Below are positions 25,727 through 35,050 of a stretch of 64,000 nucleotides of DNA, piece after piece. The stretch is from Panacibacter microcysteis. Lineage in GTDB: Bacteria > Bacteroidota > Bacteroidia > Chitinophagales > Chitinophagaceae. The first letter of the stretch is position 1, and each line of letters begins with the position of its first letter. The stretch covers positions 372,001-436,000 of the forward strand of contig NZ_JADWYR010000002.1 in the NCBI RefSeq assembly GCF_015831355.1, read 5' to 3'. A program made the position numbers and the translations under genes. A model generated the notes under the pieces. It worked only from the letters and a program-made list of their open reading frames with translations, did not search any database and was not told the origin of the DNA.

Positions 25727-27691
25727 TTAGCGTGTACCGAGATTGGTTACGTCATCAGTTGCCAGCACAACATCCCACTCTGAAACAGCCGATGATGACC
25801 AGTCAGGGTTACCCACATTATAAGTTGATTTTCGTCTTACCGTTTTATCTTTTGCTGCGCTTATATCGCCTGAGATTGTCCAGCTGGTTCCCGGATCAGT
25901 TCCTGCAGATCCAAATACATCTGTAATAATACCATTTTTTTCGAGTGTAACAGCATCGTTGCCATTAAAGTTGCAAACAGCCGAATTGTATGCGTTTATG
26001 CCGGCGGGCAGTGTTAACGATGCACCCGAGTATTTTAATACAACAATGCTTTTGGCAGGCAATGCAGGCAAGCCGGTAACTACATTGAGCACTGCAGTGG
26101 AAGACGCTGAACTGCTGCCGTTTGTATAAAGTTTCAGTGTGTATTTTGACAGGTCTGCGGCGTTTGTACCGGCATTGTACAGCTCAAGATATTTGTTGCC
26201 CGATGAACCTTCCACATATTCTGAAATGATGATGTTATCGTCAGATGGTGTAACTACACTGCCATCCGTAACATCGTTTATGTTCCTGATGATCATTTCC
26301 GCAGTACTGTTAAACATGAGGCAATAGCCGGTATATGTTTTTGCTTCAGCAGGCGTGGCATTGCCTGCAAAAGATGCGCCTGTGAGGGTGTATAAGGTGA
26401 GTGAGCCTGTTGCATCTGTCAACTTTTTATTACCGCTGAAAGTACCGGGCTCTGACGTTGCATCTTTCACGGTAACGAGTGTATATTCTATGCCGGGCAA
26501 TTGCTCTTTTACCTGTTGAACTGTAAGTTCTTTTGGCAGCACGGTTTTGCCTGTGGCCAGTGCAGCAGCAGGTAAGTCTGACGCTGACAATGAAATTTCC
26601 ATGGCGCCATTGTATTCCTGTAGTACGCCGCCGGCAACATCAATTACAAGTGAGTCCCCGGTATTAAATTTTGACGTGGTGGCACTGCTGCCAAAGTATA
26701 GTTTGATGCCGGCATCTTTATCCTGTACCACAATATTGCCGGCTGCTATATTTTTCGAAGTTGGATCAGAAATTACCACGCCGCTGATTTTATAGGCGCC
26801 CAGGGTAAGGCTGGTACCGTTGTAAAAACTTTTCAAAGTTTTGAGGTCGATTACTTCTCCCGTGCCGCCGGCGCCGCAACGGTTGTTATAAAATTTAACG
26901 TCAGCAGAATCACGTACATACAGTTGTTGTGTAGAGCCAAAAACAGTAAATACCGCGGTAATGGTGCCGTTTCCGTTGGGCACGTTGTACCCTGCAAAAT
27001 CTGCGTAGCTGCTGTTGCGTAAGACAATAGGTTTGCCGGAGCAGCTTTGTAAAGTGAAATTAACAGCGCTTGAACTGAGGTCTGGTTTAGCAAATGTTTT
27101 TGCGGTATCTGTACCTGCAAATTCATAGTTGTCTAACTGTATCAATGTGTTCTGGTCTGCGTAATTATCCAGCTCTTCCACCTGTATAAGCTTTGGCGTA
27201 ACTACGTTGTCTACGGTGCCTTTTATAAGATGCTCATCAATTAATGCGGAGGGAATATCATCGAGCCTTGGCGAAAAGCCGGAGTTGTCTATTCCACCGC
27301 CCAATTCAATGAGTTTATTATTGTCGCCCAGGAAAAGACCTTTCACTTTTATATACACCTTTCTGCCAACCGGGTAGCTTGTATAAAGGTCGTATGCATC
27401 CAGTTTAATGCTGATGCCGGCTGTTTCATCCTGTATCACGATTGTTTTGTAGAACTGGCCGCTCCTGTCATCAGCTATTACGATACCGCCAATTGTTTTG
27501 TCTTCGGTTATCTGTTCAAAACGGCCATAGGAATGCATTGCTTTTAGCTCGCTTATCGTAAGATCGGGTGTAATGTCTGGTGCTTTATAAACAGGTGGTT
27601 CATCAAACTTTTTATTACACGCAAAAGTGATGATACAGATTGCTGCAAGCAGTGAAGTTGCAAGTGAAAAAGATGATCTGTAATATTTCAT
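25727..27691 (-). CDS. DUF5689 lipoprotein with C-terminal lamin-tail domain
   Basis: The 654-residue protein has a lipoprotein signal peptide (ICIITFAC-NKKF). The N-terminal part (DLTISELKAMH, IGGIVIADDRSGQFYKTIVIQDETAGI) is a DUF5689 domain of OB-fold-like character. A second related segment follows near residue 290 (YKISGVVISDPTSKNIAAGNI). A lamin-tail domain lies near the C-terminus (IIISEYVEGSSGNKYLELYN ... LPAKSIVVLKYSG). It is exposed on the outer membrane or surface. It lies 23 bp downstream of the TonB receptor gene (27715), implying a receptor-lipoprotein pair, and both face a divergent secreted endonuclease-family gene. DUF5689 function is not established. Confidence 0.75.
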   Translation of the reverse strand: MKYYRSSFSLATSLLAAICIITFACNKKFDEPPVYKAPDITPDLTISELKAMHSYGRFEQITEDKTIGGIVIADDRSGQFYKTIVIQDETAGISIKLDAYDLYTSYPVGRKVYIKVKGLFLGDNNKLIELGGGIDNSGFSPRLDDIPSALIDEHLIKGTVDNVVTPKLIQVEELDNYADQNTLIQLDNYEFAGTDTAKTFAKPDLSSSAVNFTLQSCSGKPIVLRNSSYADFAGYNVPNGNGTITAVFTVFGSTQQLYVRDSADVKFYNNRCGAGGTGEVIDLKTLKSFYNGTSLTLGAYKISGVVISDPTSKNIAAGNIVVQDKDAGIKLYFGSSATTSKFNTGDSLVIDVAGGVLQEYNGAMEISLSASDLPAAALATGKTVLPKELTVQQVKEQLPGIEYTLVTVKDATSEPGTFSGNKKLTDATGSLTLYTLTGASFAGNATPAEAKTYTGYCLMFNSTAEMIIRNINDVTDGSVVTPSDDNIIISEYVEGSSGNKYLELYNAGTNAADLSKYTLKLYTNGSSSASSTAVLNVVTGLPALPAKSIVVLKYSGASLTLPAGINAYNSAVCNFNGNDAVTLEKNGIITDVFGSAGTDPGTSWTISGDISAAKDKTVRRKSTYNVGNPDWSSSAVSEWDVVLATDDVTNLGTR

Positions 27692-27714
27692 ATAAAAGGT
27701 TTAGAAAGCGTTTG

Positions 27715-30285
27715 CTACAATCTTAGTGCAACACTGGTAAAGTAATTAAGGCCAAATGCATAATAATATTTGGGTGGAAACTGGTTTGGATCTTTGGTGT
27801 CAAAATCAAACCGCAGTTGCTCGTAACCGCCGGAGATAATATGTTTATTGTTCAACAGGTTGTTGATGCCGGCATTGAAGACAAGGAACATCGGTTTCTT
27901 GCCACGGCTGGTTCGGTTTATCCTGTAAGAATAACCACCAAAGAAATCGGCTGTAAAGGCAGGGCTCAATCTGGTCTGGCCGATGATGCTGTGCCATGCA
28001 TCACTTTTGGGATCTACGTTCTCTACTGCTGCATCGGTGCGGCGTATAGGGTTAAAGTCAAGCCACATCTGGTCGAAGAAATTTCCCGTAAGGCTGATAA
28101 ACCAGAATTTTGGTGACCGGTAAGAGATGCCAAGGCTATATGCCTCCTGTGGTGTGCCGGCAACCCGGTAGTTTTGTGAATACACCGTTTCGTCTGAAAG
28201 TATTTCCGCCGTATTGTCGAGTGTTACAATGGCATGCTGCCGGCTGTTATAATAATACCGGCCTACAGCGGCAGCTGCATTGATGGAAACATTTTTTGCT
28301 ATGGTTGCCTCTAAGCCAAACTCTCCGCCAAAGTGTATTTTACCGATATTACTCAATGCATAGTTCACAAAGTTTTGATAGGTCTCGTGGTAAAATGTAA
28401 GCACATTGAAACCATGCCTGAAAGAAGTATAATAACCGTTTAGTCTTATTTTTATTTTTGGCGCGTTTAAGGTATAGCCTGCTTCAGCAGCCTGAATATT
28501 TTCTGAAATAAGGTTGTCCTGTGTAATATTCCTTGTTCGCGGAGCGATGTATGCGTTTTCAAAAAACGGTGCCCTTGTTGAATAAGCAGCGTTCATAAAA
28601 AAGTAATTCCTGCCGTTCATTTTGTAAGTCACCCCGCCCTTAAAAGCATAATTCACAAAATAGTTGTTGTTAGAATTTCCGTATGAGTTAGCAGGAAAAA
28701 GTCCGTTTCTTACATTGCCTTTTCGCCAGAATACATTTTGAGAGGCTTCCCCAGCAATAAAAAAATCAAGCCTGTTATATTTCAATACCAGTTGTGCCCA
28801 TACCGCTGTGCGCACTACATCAATATCATAGTCATAACCATATTGCTCACCTGTTTTCACCAGCCTGTTGGGCCGGTCAATATCATTTTGTGCAGCCAGG
28901 CTATTACCGGGGAAGGCCCTTTCTGCAAACTGGTTAAGGTCAACATAAAATTCGCCACCCAGCATATCTGCTATCTCCTGGTAGTAGTGATTTTTTTGCG
29001 CCTGTACGGTAAGCCCTGATGTAAGATCAATATGACTACCCGTGCTTGTATTGAGTACCGTATTGAAGTTGAATTTCTTTGTATCGGTAACCCTCTTGGC
29101 AAGTATATAGAGTGCCCGGTGGCCTGTAATGTGATTGCCCGTTATGCCATTTGCGTTATATACAGTTTGCACATTGTCACGGTTCACATCGTATAAATGC
29201 TGCCAGTTAATCTGCCTCGCTGCCTCATTGTTTTTCAACTCGTTTGTTACCAGTTCTTTTATGGCGGGATCGGTTTGGTAACCGGGCAGGTACCGGTAAT
29301 AATCAGGTCTTGGGTCGGGCGCATTGTACCAGTCAATACCACTAATACTTCTTTTGCCAAACGAAAAACCTGCCGCAGTGGTAAGTGATGTATGATCGTT
29401 TACCCGGAATTCATGTGTAAGAATAAATACAGGCTGGTTAGTGCGGCCAACGCTGGCATTTCGCTTTTTGCCATCCTGGTAGCCCCAGTAGGGATTGTAG
29501 TAATGTGTGCCTGCCAGTTCCTGCATTTCCAGCACTGATGCCGTCTGCCGGCCATTTTCTGTTGGTGCTGCAAATGCAACAAAAGATAGCAGGTGCCGCT
29601 GGTCAATTCTTTTATCAATGCCTGTAAACCAACTCCAGCCGTTGTAATAGGTGCCGGGTACATAGCCTTCACCGGCCCATCGCCTGCTGGCAGAAAATAC
29701 AAATGCCCAGCCTTTTTTACTCATGCCAGTACCATGTGTAAGCATCCAGCGGTGATTGTATGTGCGGTTGGAGATTGCATAACTGAAACTTGTTTGTTTA
29801 CGTTGTTTACCCGCCCTTGCATCTATGCTGGTTGTAGTTGCAATATCCCCATACGCAAATGTGCTTGGCCTCAGGCCAATGGCAAGGTCACGGTTTCTTG
29901 TTACATCGTTCAGTCCGCCCCAGAGATTGTAAGGCGTAAAGCCGTTATCCAGATTGGTCACAGGAATGCCATTAAGGTATGTCTCATTGAGGTCTGCATC
30001 ATAGCCCCTGATCTTAAAACGAAGCGGGCTGAAGCTATAAGCAGCCGCAGAGAAAAAGGGGTTGCGACCGGCATTTAAAACAGAGGATACGTTTTGCGGG
30101 CCTGAGTCAGAGAAATCATTATCGTCTAAAGACACCACAGGCAGGTTGTCCAGTGCATTGTCTTTTAGTTCATACAACGCACTATCTGTTACAGAAGTAG
30201 TGTCTTTCCTTTCAGCAGGCCCATCATGCTGCGCGGCCGCATTTATACTAAAGCAGCACAAAAGGATAAGGATTCTTTCTCTCAT
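27715..30285 (-). CDS. TonB-dependent outer-membrane receptor
   Basis: A receptor of 856 residues with signal peptide (MRERILILLCCFSINAAAQ), a plug domain at about 45-170 (QNVSSVLNAGRNPFFSAAAY, FKIRGYDADLNETYLNGIPV) and a 22-strand-type barrel to the C-terminus (YFTSVALRL). It lacks the carboxypeptidase-like N-terminal domain of SusC proteins. TonB receptors import scarce nutrients with energy from the inner membrane. It is 23 bp upstream of the DUF5689 lipoprotein gene and divergent from the endonuclease/phosphatase-family gene. A nucleotide, DNA or phosphate-ester nutrient is a reasonable guess from that neighbour. The frame reaches 30306, but Met at 30285 begins the signal peptide. Confidence 0.85.
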   Translation of the reverse strand: MRERILILLCCFSINAAAQHDGPAERKDTTSVTDSALYELKDNALDNLPVVSLDDNDFSDSGPQNVSSVLNAGRNPFFSAAAYSFSPLRFKIRGYDADLNETYLNGIPVTNLDNGFTPYNLWGGLNDVTRNRDLAIGLRPSTFAYGDIATTTSIDARAGKQRKQTSFSYAISNRTYNHRWMLTHGTGMSKKGWAFVFSASRRWAGEGYVPGTYYNGWSWFTGIDKRIDQRHLLSFVAFAAPTENGRQTASVLEMQELAGTHYYNPYWGYQDGKKRNASVGRTNQPVFILTHEFRVNDHTSLTTAAGFSFGKRSISGIDWYNAPDPRPDYYRYLPGYQTDPAIKELVTNELKNNEAARQINWQHLYDVNRDNVQTVYNANGITGNHITGHRALYILAKRVTDTKKFNFNTVLNTSTGSHIDLTSGLTVQAQKNHYYQEIADMLGGEFYVDLNQFAERAFPGNSLAAQNDIDRPNRLVKTGEQYGYDYDIDVVRTAVWAQLVLKYNRLDFFIAGEASQNVFWRKGNVRNGLFPANSYGNSNNNYFVNYAFKGGVTYKMNGRNYFFMNAAYSTRAPFFENAYIAPRTRNITQDNLISENIQAAEAGYTLNAPKIKIRLNGYYTSFRHGFNVLTFYHETYQNFVNYALSNIGKIHFGGEFGLEATIAKNVSINAAAAVGRYYYNSRQHAIVTLDNTAEILSDETVYSQNYRVAGTPQEAYSLGISYRSPKFWFISLTGNFFDQMWLDFNPIRRTDAAVENVDPKSDAWHSIIGQTRLSPAFTADFFGGYSYRINRTSRGKKPMFLVFNAGINNLLNNKHIISGGYEQLRFDFDTKDPNQFPPKYYYAFGLNYFTSVALRL

Positions 30286-30318
30286 GTTGTATTGGTATAA
30301 CAACAAATCTATACATGT

Positions 30319-30358
30319 AAAATATTATATTTGATCATAATTACATTTATAATATTTT
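30319..30358. promoter_or_regulatory. Inverted repeat in the divergent promoter region
   Basis: An 11-bp perfect inverted repeat, AAAATATTATA and TATAATATTTT, with an 18-bp spacer containing TGATCA. It lies between the TonB receptor and endonuclease-family genes. It may be an operator controlling both, but the sequence is AT-rich, so chance is possible. Confidence 0.4.
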
Positions 30359-30413
30359 CTTAATGTGTTTGCTCTGTCCATTCCTGTAAGCCTTAAACTT
30401 AATTACGCTTAAA

Positions 30414-31454
30414 ATGAAACACTTAGTTAACCTGCTTGTAGCATTGTTTGGCTGTACAACAGCCTTCGCTCAAAAGCAGGATTATAAAACAGCGATTGTA
30501 GCCTTTTACAACCTCGAAAATTTTTACGATACCACCGATAATCCCGCCGTTAACGATAATGATTTTACGCCCGGCGGAGATAAAAATTACAATACTGCTA
30601 TCTATCAAAGCAAAGTCCACCATCTCGCAACCGTTATAGCGCAGATCGGCACAGAAATGAACCCCGACGGGCCAGCAATACTTGGTGTGGCAGAGATTGA
30701 AAACGATACAGTATTGAATGACCTGGTAAAAGATCCGCTGATCAGCAGCCGCAAATACAACATCGTTCATTACGATTCCAGGGATCTGCGCGGGGTTGAT
30801 GTTGCATTTCTGTACAATCCAAAATACTTCACCGTAGAAGACAGCAGGAAGTTGTTTGTTCGCCTGCCGGCAGGTGCAAAAGAAAACATTTTTACACGCG
30901 ATGTATTGTGGGTAAAAGGCAGGCTCGATGGAGAAACCATCCACGTTTTTGTAAATCACTGGCCAAGCCGCCTGGGCGGAGAGGAGCGCAGTGCACCCGG
31001 CCGTGCAGCCGCTGCCATGGTCTGTAAACATTTTGCTGATTCACTGCAGAAAGCAGCGCCAAACGCAAAGATCATCATTATGGGAGACCTGAACGATGAT
31101 CCCGTCAATGCAAGCCTTACCAAGGTACTCAACGCAAAGGGAAGAAAGGAAGAAGTGAAAGAGAACGGTTTATTCAATCCATGGGTGGAAATGTATAAAA
31201 AAGGATATGGCACACTGGCCTACCAGGATGCATGGGGTTTATTTGACCAGATCATTATAAGCGCGGCTTGGCTCAGTAAAAATCAACCTGGGTTCTTTTA
31301 TTTGCACCAGCACATTTTCAACAAACAATTCCTCATCGAAAATGCCGGGAAATACCGTGGCTACCCCATGCGCACGTGGGATGGCAACACCTATCGCGGC
31401 GGCTACAGCGATCATTTTCCTACCTATCTCGTAATGGTTAAAAAAGCACAATAA
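30414..31454 (+). CDS. Secreted endonuclease/exonuclease/phosphatase family protein
   Basis: The 346-residue protein has a signal peptide (MKHLVNLLVALFGCTTAFAQ) and the full EEP fold motif set: FYNLENFYD (metal Asn), GVAEIEN (metal Glu), FVNHWPSRLGG (His), IIMGDLNDDP (Asp/Asn) and a terminal SDHFPTYL (Asp-His). The family includes DNase I-like nucleases and phosphodiesterases or sphingomyelinases. The signal peptide puts it in the periplasm or outside. It is divergent from the TonB receptor/DUF5689 pair, so it may release nucleosides or phosphate for that importer. The substrate cannot be read from the sequence. Confidence 0.85.
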   Translation: MKHLVNLLVALFGCTTAFAQKQDYKTAIVAFYNLENFYDTTDNPAVNDNDFTPGGDKNYNTAIYQSKVHHLATVIAQIGTEMNPDGPAILGVAEIENDTVLNDLVKDPLISSRKYNIVHYDSRDLRGVDVAFLYNPKYFTVEDSRKLFVRLPAGAKENIFTRDVLWVKGRLDGETIHVFVNHWPSRLGGEERSAPGRAAAAMVCKHFADSLQKAAPNAKIIIMGDLNDDPVNASLTKVLNAKGRKEEVKENGLFNPWVEMYKKGYGTLAYQDAWGLFDQIIISAAWLSKNQPGFFYLHQHIFNKQFLIENAGKYRGYPMRTWDGNTYRGGYSDHFPTYLVMVKKAQ

Positions 31455-31456
31455 AA

Positions 31457-32394
31457 GTGTGGGTACCAGCAGCAGTTCTTTGTGGCAGCATCGTTGCGTC
31501 GCATTCCGTTCATCTGTATATCAATGGGCAGCTGCAGGCTGCGGATCATATGAGCAACAGGGAATCTCCAGATACCGGCATTTACAACACGGGCCTGGTT
31601 AACTTTTTAGTTCATCACTCTGCTGCCATCTGGATAGAAATGCCACTTCGCATAAAAAAGGCTGGTGGATTGGAAAGAGGCAGGGATGACAGATCTGCTT
31701 CCTGCAAAATTGCGTGGTATGCGCTGCGTTATCATGACCAGGCAAAGCTCTGGAAGCCAGCAGACACAAGCATTGAGAAGATAAAGCATCTTATTGTCCA
31801 GCGGGAAAGGGTCGTTAATACGCTTAAGCTTCTTACTGTTCCTGCACAGGAACTAATTGATTGCGGTTGCATTGAAGAAGGTAATATGGTACTCAAACTG
31901 CAGCAACCCGTTATTAAAACATTGCAAAAAACAAAACTGCAAATTGAATCTGTTATCAACAAAAAATAATAAAGCAGGATGAACAACTAAATCATACTGT
32001 AGAACTGTTACAGTCAGTAAATGGCATTGGTAAAGTAACAGCCACAGCTCTGCTGGTGTACACCAAAGGCTTTACGGCTTTTAACAATGCCAAGGAGCTA
32101 GCCTGTTATTGTGGTGTAGTGCCTTTTAATAAAACCTCTGGCAGCAGCGTAAAATACAAGCCATCAGTAAGTCCTTTTGCAAATATGAAATTAAAAAAAC
32201 TGTTACACCTCTGTGCCATGTCGGCCCTGCAAAATGACTCGGAAATGAAAGCCTATTTTGAAAGAAAATTGTTAGAAGGAAAAAACAAAATGAGCATCAT
32301 CAATGCCATCAGGAACAAACTCATTCATCGTGTGTTTGCAGTAATTAGAGACAATAGGCGTTATGAGGATAACTATGTACGCCCCTGTGCATAA
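31457..32394 (+). pseudogene. Decayed IS110-family transposase
   Basis: Two frames join into one IS110-type transposase. Frame one (31457-31969) has TGIYNTGLVNFL, WIEMPLRIKKAGGLERGR and IAWYALRYHDQAKLWKP of the N-terminal DEDD domain. Frame two, read from about 31966, has LLQSVNGIGKVTATALLVYT and the C-terminal SSGSSVKYKPSVSPFANMK ... AEGK-like LLEGKNKMSIINAIRNKL. A one-base slip in an A6 run at 31961-31966 separates them. The N-terminal region with the first catalytic Asp is missing, and the expected Glu before TGIY and the second Asp of the RGKxDxxD block are replaced. It is therefore an inactive remnant. No IS ends were found. Confidence 0.75.
31464..31520 (+). repeat. Intergenic repeat, type B, partial, abutting a transposase remnant
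   Basis: The core at 31493-31512 is GTTGCGTCGCATTCCGTTCA: the first 11 bases match type B exactly and the rest is diverged. The homology to IS110-type transposases begins just to the right (from about 31560), so the repeat marks or overlaps the left edge of the remnant. Confidence 0.6.
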
Positions 32395-32469
32395 CCACGA
32401 AAAAATTAATAATAAAATGGCTCAAATAAATCATAGAAAACTATTAGCAATACCAATGTTGGCTGCAGT

Positions 32470-33351
32470 TTAATTTTTTTGGGATGCATTGATTTCGGAT
32501 AGCATTCTAAGGAAATCAAGAGTTCTTTTTTCCGAGTCAATTCGGGCATTTTTATTTCCTTCTTTAGTACCTCCAATCATATATGAGTCATTAAGTGTGT
32601 GTCCTGCATTATCATAAGAAAATAGCTTATGCCAATGAGGAAATTTGTTGCTATCCAATCTTTTCATTACCATTTGGGACATCTGATCAGAAGTCCACAT
32701 ACTATCAGCTTTGCCTGCCAATAGTAAAACAGGTCCATTAATGTTTTCAACTTCTATTTCGGCTTTGCTCACATATTCAGTTTGCTCCAATGAAAGTTTA
32801 TATACTTCAACATATTGATTATTGACAATTTTACTGTAATCGAAAGGGGCAAAGGGTACGAAAGGAATTGATTTACCATTTTCGGACCAGCTTGAAACAG
32901 GGTTACCACCTAAACCCTGAAAGACAACAGAACTGGGAACCGCTGCTATAACTCCATTGATTTGTTTATACTTTGAGGCAAGAAGAAGAGCAAGTTCACC
33001 TCCTTTTGAACCTCCCCAAACCACTATTTTTTTGTTTTTGAGTTCAGGCTTGGATTTCAGATCCACTATTGCCTTTTCAAAATACTCGACTGGAATCATT
33101 TCTAATCTGTCCGGAGTATTTTTTGTTTGAAAGTATCCTAAGGTCAAACAGGAATAGCCTAAACTAGTAAGCTTTTCTATATCATAATAGTTGGGAAGTC
33201 CTCCTTCTGAACCACCTAAAAGTATCAACGCTACATTTTGAATGTTTCCTTTCGCGGGATAATATTTTGAGTCTGGAATTGTGTCGTTTTGAGCAATGGC
33301 TTTAATAAAGCAAAAAATAGCGGCTACAGAAGTAATAAAAATTATACGCAT
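32470..33351 (-). CDS. Secreted alpha/beta hydrolase of the BAAT/acyl-CoA thioester hydrolase C-terminal type
   Basis: The 293-residue protein has a signal peptide (MRIIFITSVAAIFCFIKAIAQ) and an alpha/beta-hydrolase fold: an oxyanion strand VALILLGGSEGG, nucleophile elbow VVWGGSKGGELAL (Ser), acid LLLAGKADSMWTSDQ (Asp) and His in SYDNAGHTL. The wide insertion between Ser and Asp and the GGSEGG start resemble the C-terminal domain of BAAT/acyl-CoA thioesterases. Its activity may be on esters or thioesters; the substrate is unknown. It is the last of four co-oriented minus-strand genes in an AT-rich patch next to a transposase remnant. No type A or B repeats occur in this patch. Confidence 0.75.
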   Translation of the reverse strand: MRIIFITSVAAIFCFIKAIAQNDTIPDSKYYPAKGNIQNVALILLGGSEGGLPNYYDIEKLTSLGYSCLTLGYFQTKNTPDRLEMIPVEYFEKAIVDLKSKPELKNKKIVVWGGSKGGELALLLASKYKQINGVIAAVPSSVVFQGLGGNPVSSWSENGKSIPFVPFAPFDYSKIVNNQYVEVYKLSLEQTEYVSKAEIEVENINGPVLLLAGKADSMWTSDQMSQMVMKRLDSNKFPHWHKLFSYDNAGHTLNDSYMIGGTKEGNKNARIDSEKRTLDFLRMLSEINASQKN

Positions 33352-33659
33352 GATTTTCGTAATACTTGTTTAATAGCATTTAGACGGAGACGATCGTAGT
33401 TCAAAAATGTTACAAGTTTTGAAACTTTTTTTTAGGAACTTAAGTTTCAAGTCTATTCTGAACGTTGAGTAAATTGCAGCCAACGGCTACGGCTTGGCGA
33501 TGTGGTGGTATCTGAAAATCGTCAGCCCGTAACCGCTGTTAAATTTATAAATAACAGTTCATTGTTTATTCTATTGCCCGGCGTTATTCGTCTGCCGAAG
33601 CCCAATAGCGAACAAAAAGTGAGAATATATTCGTCGCCCGCCATATTGCCAATGTCCCG
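33352..33659 (-). other. Spacer of a cassette-like array (S1)
   Basis: 308 bp without a gene. The segment 33491-33526 (GGCTTGGCGATGTGG...CGTCAGC on plus) is shared with the spacer at 34386 (34406-34442). A small dyad AGCC-AAC-GGCT lies at 33478-33488, and the stop codon of the next gene is embedded in CCGCTAACGGG. GACGAATA motifs recur. The spacers are larger and more structured than ordinary intergenic DNA in this window. Confidence 0.45.
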
Positions 33660-34385
33660 TTAGCGGCTGTATTGGTTCAAGTCAGTGAGAATATATATTT
33701 GTTCTTCAAAAAAATCTGTCGAGAACTTTTCTAAGTGTTTTTCACTGGCTGAATTAGTTTCTTTGTTTAGTTCTGGATATAATTTTGCTAACTCCTGTCT
33801 TTGATATTCTTCTTGCTTTTTCCTGTCCACCGTTAGCTTTTTCCAGTTGTCAAGATGCTGGTTAAAATAATCTGTTTGATTTTTCCTATCTAAATACAAT
33901 ACTGCTTCTATGACAATCTTCTGGTCAAAATACAACGAAGATTTTGCTAAGTAATACTCTAAATATTTATTTAAATAGCCGATACACTTTTCGTCATTAA
34001 AGAAAGCAAGTGTCAAAGCGTAAATGTGTCCTACACAGCAGACTTCACTTTTCAAAAGATGTGTCCCAATAATGTTGATGAGTTCTTTGTAATTTTTTAC
34101 TGCTGCAAAATAAGAACCTACCAAACGTGTTCGCCAATTGAAGTCTCCCAGTAAATTAAGGCAAACGTCTTGTGTAATTTCAGGCTTTATTTCTTTAACA
34201 TGTTCAATCCAGTTTAAGTTGTCATAACAGCCAATTTCCATATAATAAGGAACAACCCACTTTTTTATAAAGTCAGCTGATAAGTCTTTGTCATTTTTAT
34301 GTGTCGGCGAACTGTCAAACGGGGAAAGGTGCCTAACAGTTGCACCTGCTGAATGAAGTCCTGGCATTTCGTTTAGGTCGTCCAT
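33660..34385 (-). CDS. DUF6000-like protein
   Basis: The 241-residue protein contains ADFIKKWVVPYYMEIG, LNLLGDFNWRTRLVGSYFAA and GTHLLKSEVCCVGHIYALTL, which match what I recall of the DUF6000 family; function unknown. It is helical and cytoplasmic, with no signal peptide. The first 30 or so residues (MPGLHSAGATVRHLSPFDSS) have little similarity and may be upstream of the true start. The stop lies in a dyad-like GCCGCTAACGGG. It is one of four co-oriented small genes, with low-GC codon use, separated by related spacers. Confidence 0.55.
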   Translation of the reverse strand: MDDLNEMPGLHSAGATVRHLSPFDSSPTHKNDKDLSADFIKKWVVPYYMEIGCYDNLNWIEHVKEIKPEITQDVCLNLLGDFNWRTRLVGSYFAAVKNYKELINIIGTHLLKSEVCCVGHIYALTLAFFNDEKCIGYLNKYLEYYLAKSSLYFDQKIVIEAVLYLDRKNQTDYFNQHLDNWKKLTVDRKKQEEYQRQELAKLYPELNKETNSASEKHLEKFSTDFFEEQIYILTDLNQYSR

Positions 34386-34606
34386 AATATAGCCGCTAGC
34401 GGCCAGGCTTGGCGACGTGGCGATATTCCGTGTTACGTCAGCTTGGACTGGTGCTGATCAAAGATATGAAGACGAAAATATATTCTAAAGCTGGGATTTA
34501 TTCGTCAGATTGATATGTCGCTGAGCAATGTTATATCGATCAGGACTTATTCGTAAAGCCGCCATGACGCCAAACCCCTTGTTGCCTGCTGGCCGGTCAA
34601 ATTTTA
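34386..34606 (-). other. Spacer of a cassette-like array (S2)
   Basis: Between the DUF6000-like and DUF3592 genes. It contains the 12-bp perfect palindrome GCCGCTAGCGGC at 34392-34403, then the 37-bp motif at 34406-34442 related to 33491-33526 (GGCTTGGCGAcGTGGcG...aCGTCAGC). Two ATTCGT motifs follow. Confidence 0.45.
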
Positions 34607-35050
34607 TTAGGAACATAATTTGTAGAGGCCTATCAAGCAAAAAATTAAACCTACAACGGTAATTACAATTCTTGCAACTAGCTCAGATTGTTTGGTATCA
34701 ACATAAAAATTTGCCGGATCCGTCGGATCATAGTAAACCTCAACTTTGTCACCCGGCTTGTATTGTCCTGTAAAAAATAAAGCAAATGGCTGTTTAATTT
34801 CCGACGTAATCCATTCTTGTTTTTTTGTCACGAATCTTACGGTGATTTTATCCATGGTTGATGAAGAGCTTTCTAAATCTGAATTGCGGTTTCCACTCTG
34901 CTCTAACTTATAGATAATTCCCTCGACTCGTTCGCCTGTGTCTTTGAGACTTATTGACCGATTCCTTTTAATTGTCGATATTATTACAGCGACAAGTCCT
35001 ATGATTAGGAAAAGAAACGGTTCAAATTGTTTAAAATCGAAATCTTGCAT
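34607..35050 (-). CDS. DUF3592 membrane protein
   Basis: The 147-residue protein has two membrane helices, near residues 11-30 (FLFLIIGLVAVIISTI) and 125-145 (IVITVVGLIFCLIGLY). Between them is a beta-rich domain with GERVEGIIYKLEQSG, ITVRFVTKKQEW and YKPGDKVEVYYDPTDPANFYV. The last block is the hallmark of DUF3592 proteins. Function unknown. It belongs to the co-oriented accessory genes between the transposase remnant and the siderophore receptor. Confidence 0.75.
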   Translation of the reverse strand: MQDFDFKQFEPFLFLIIGLVAVIISTIKRNRSISLKDTGERVEGIIYKLEQSGNRNSDLESSSSTMDKITVRFVTKKQEWITSEIKQPFALFFTGQYKPGDKVEVYYDPTDPANFYVDTKQSELVARIVITVVGLIFCLIGLYKLCS

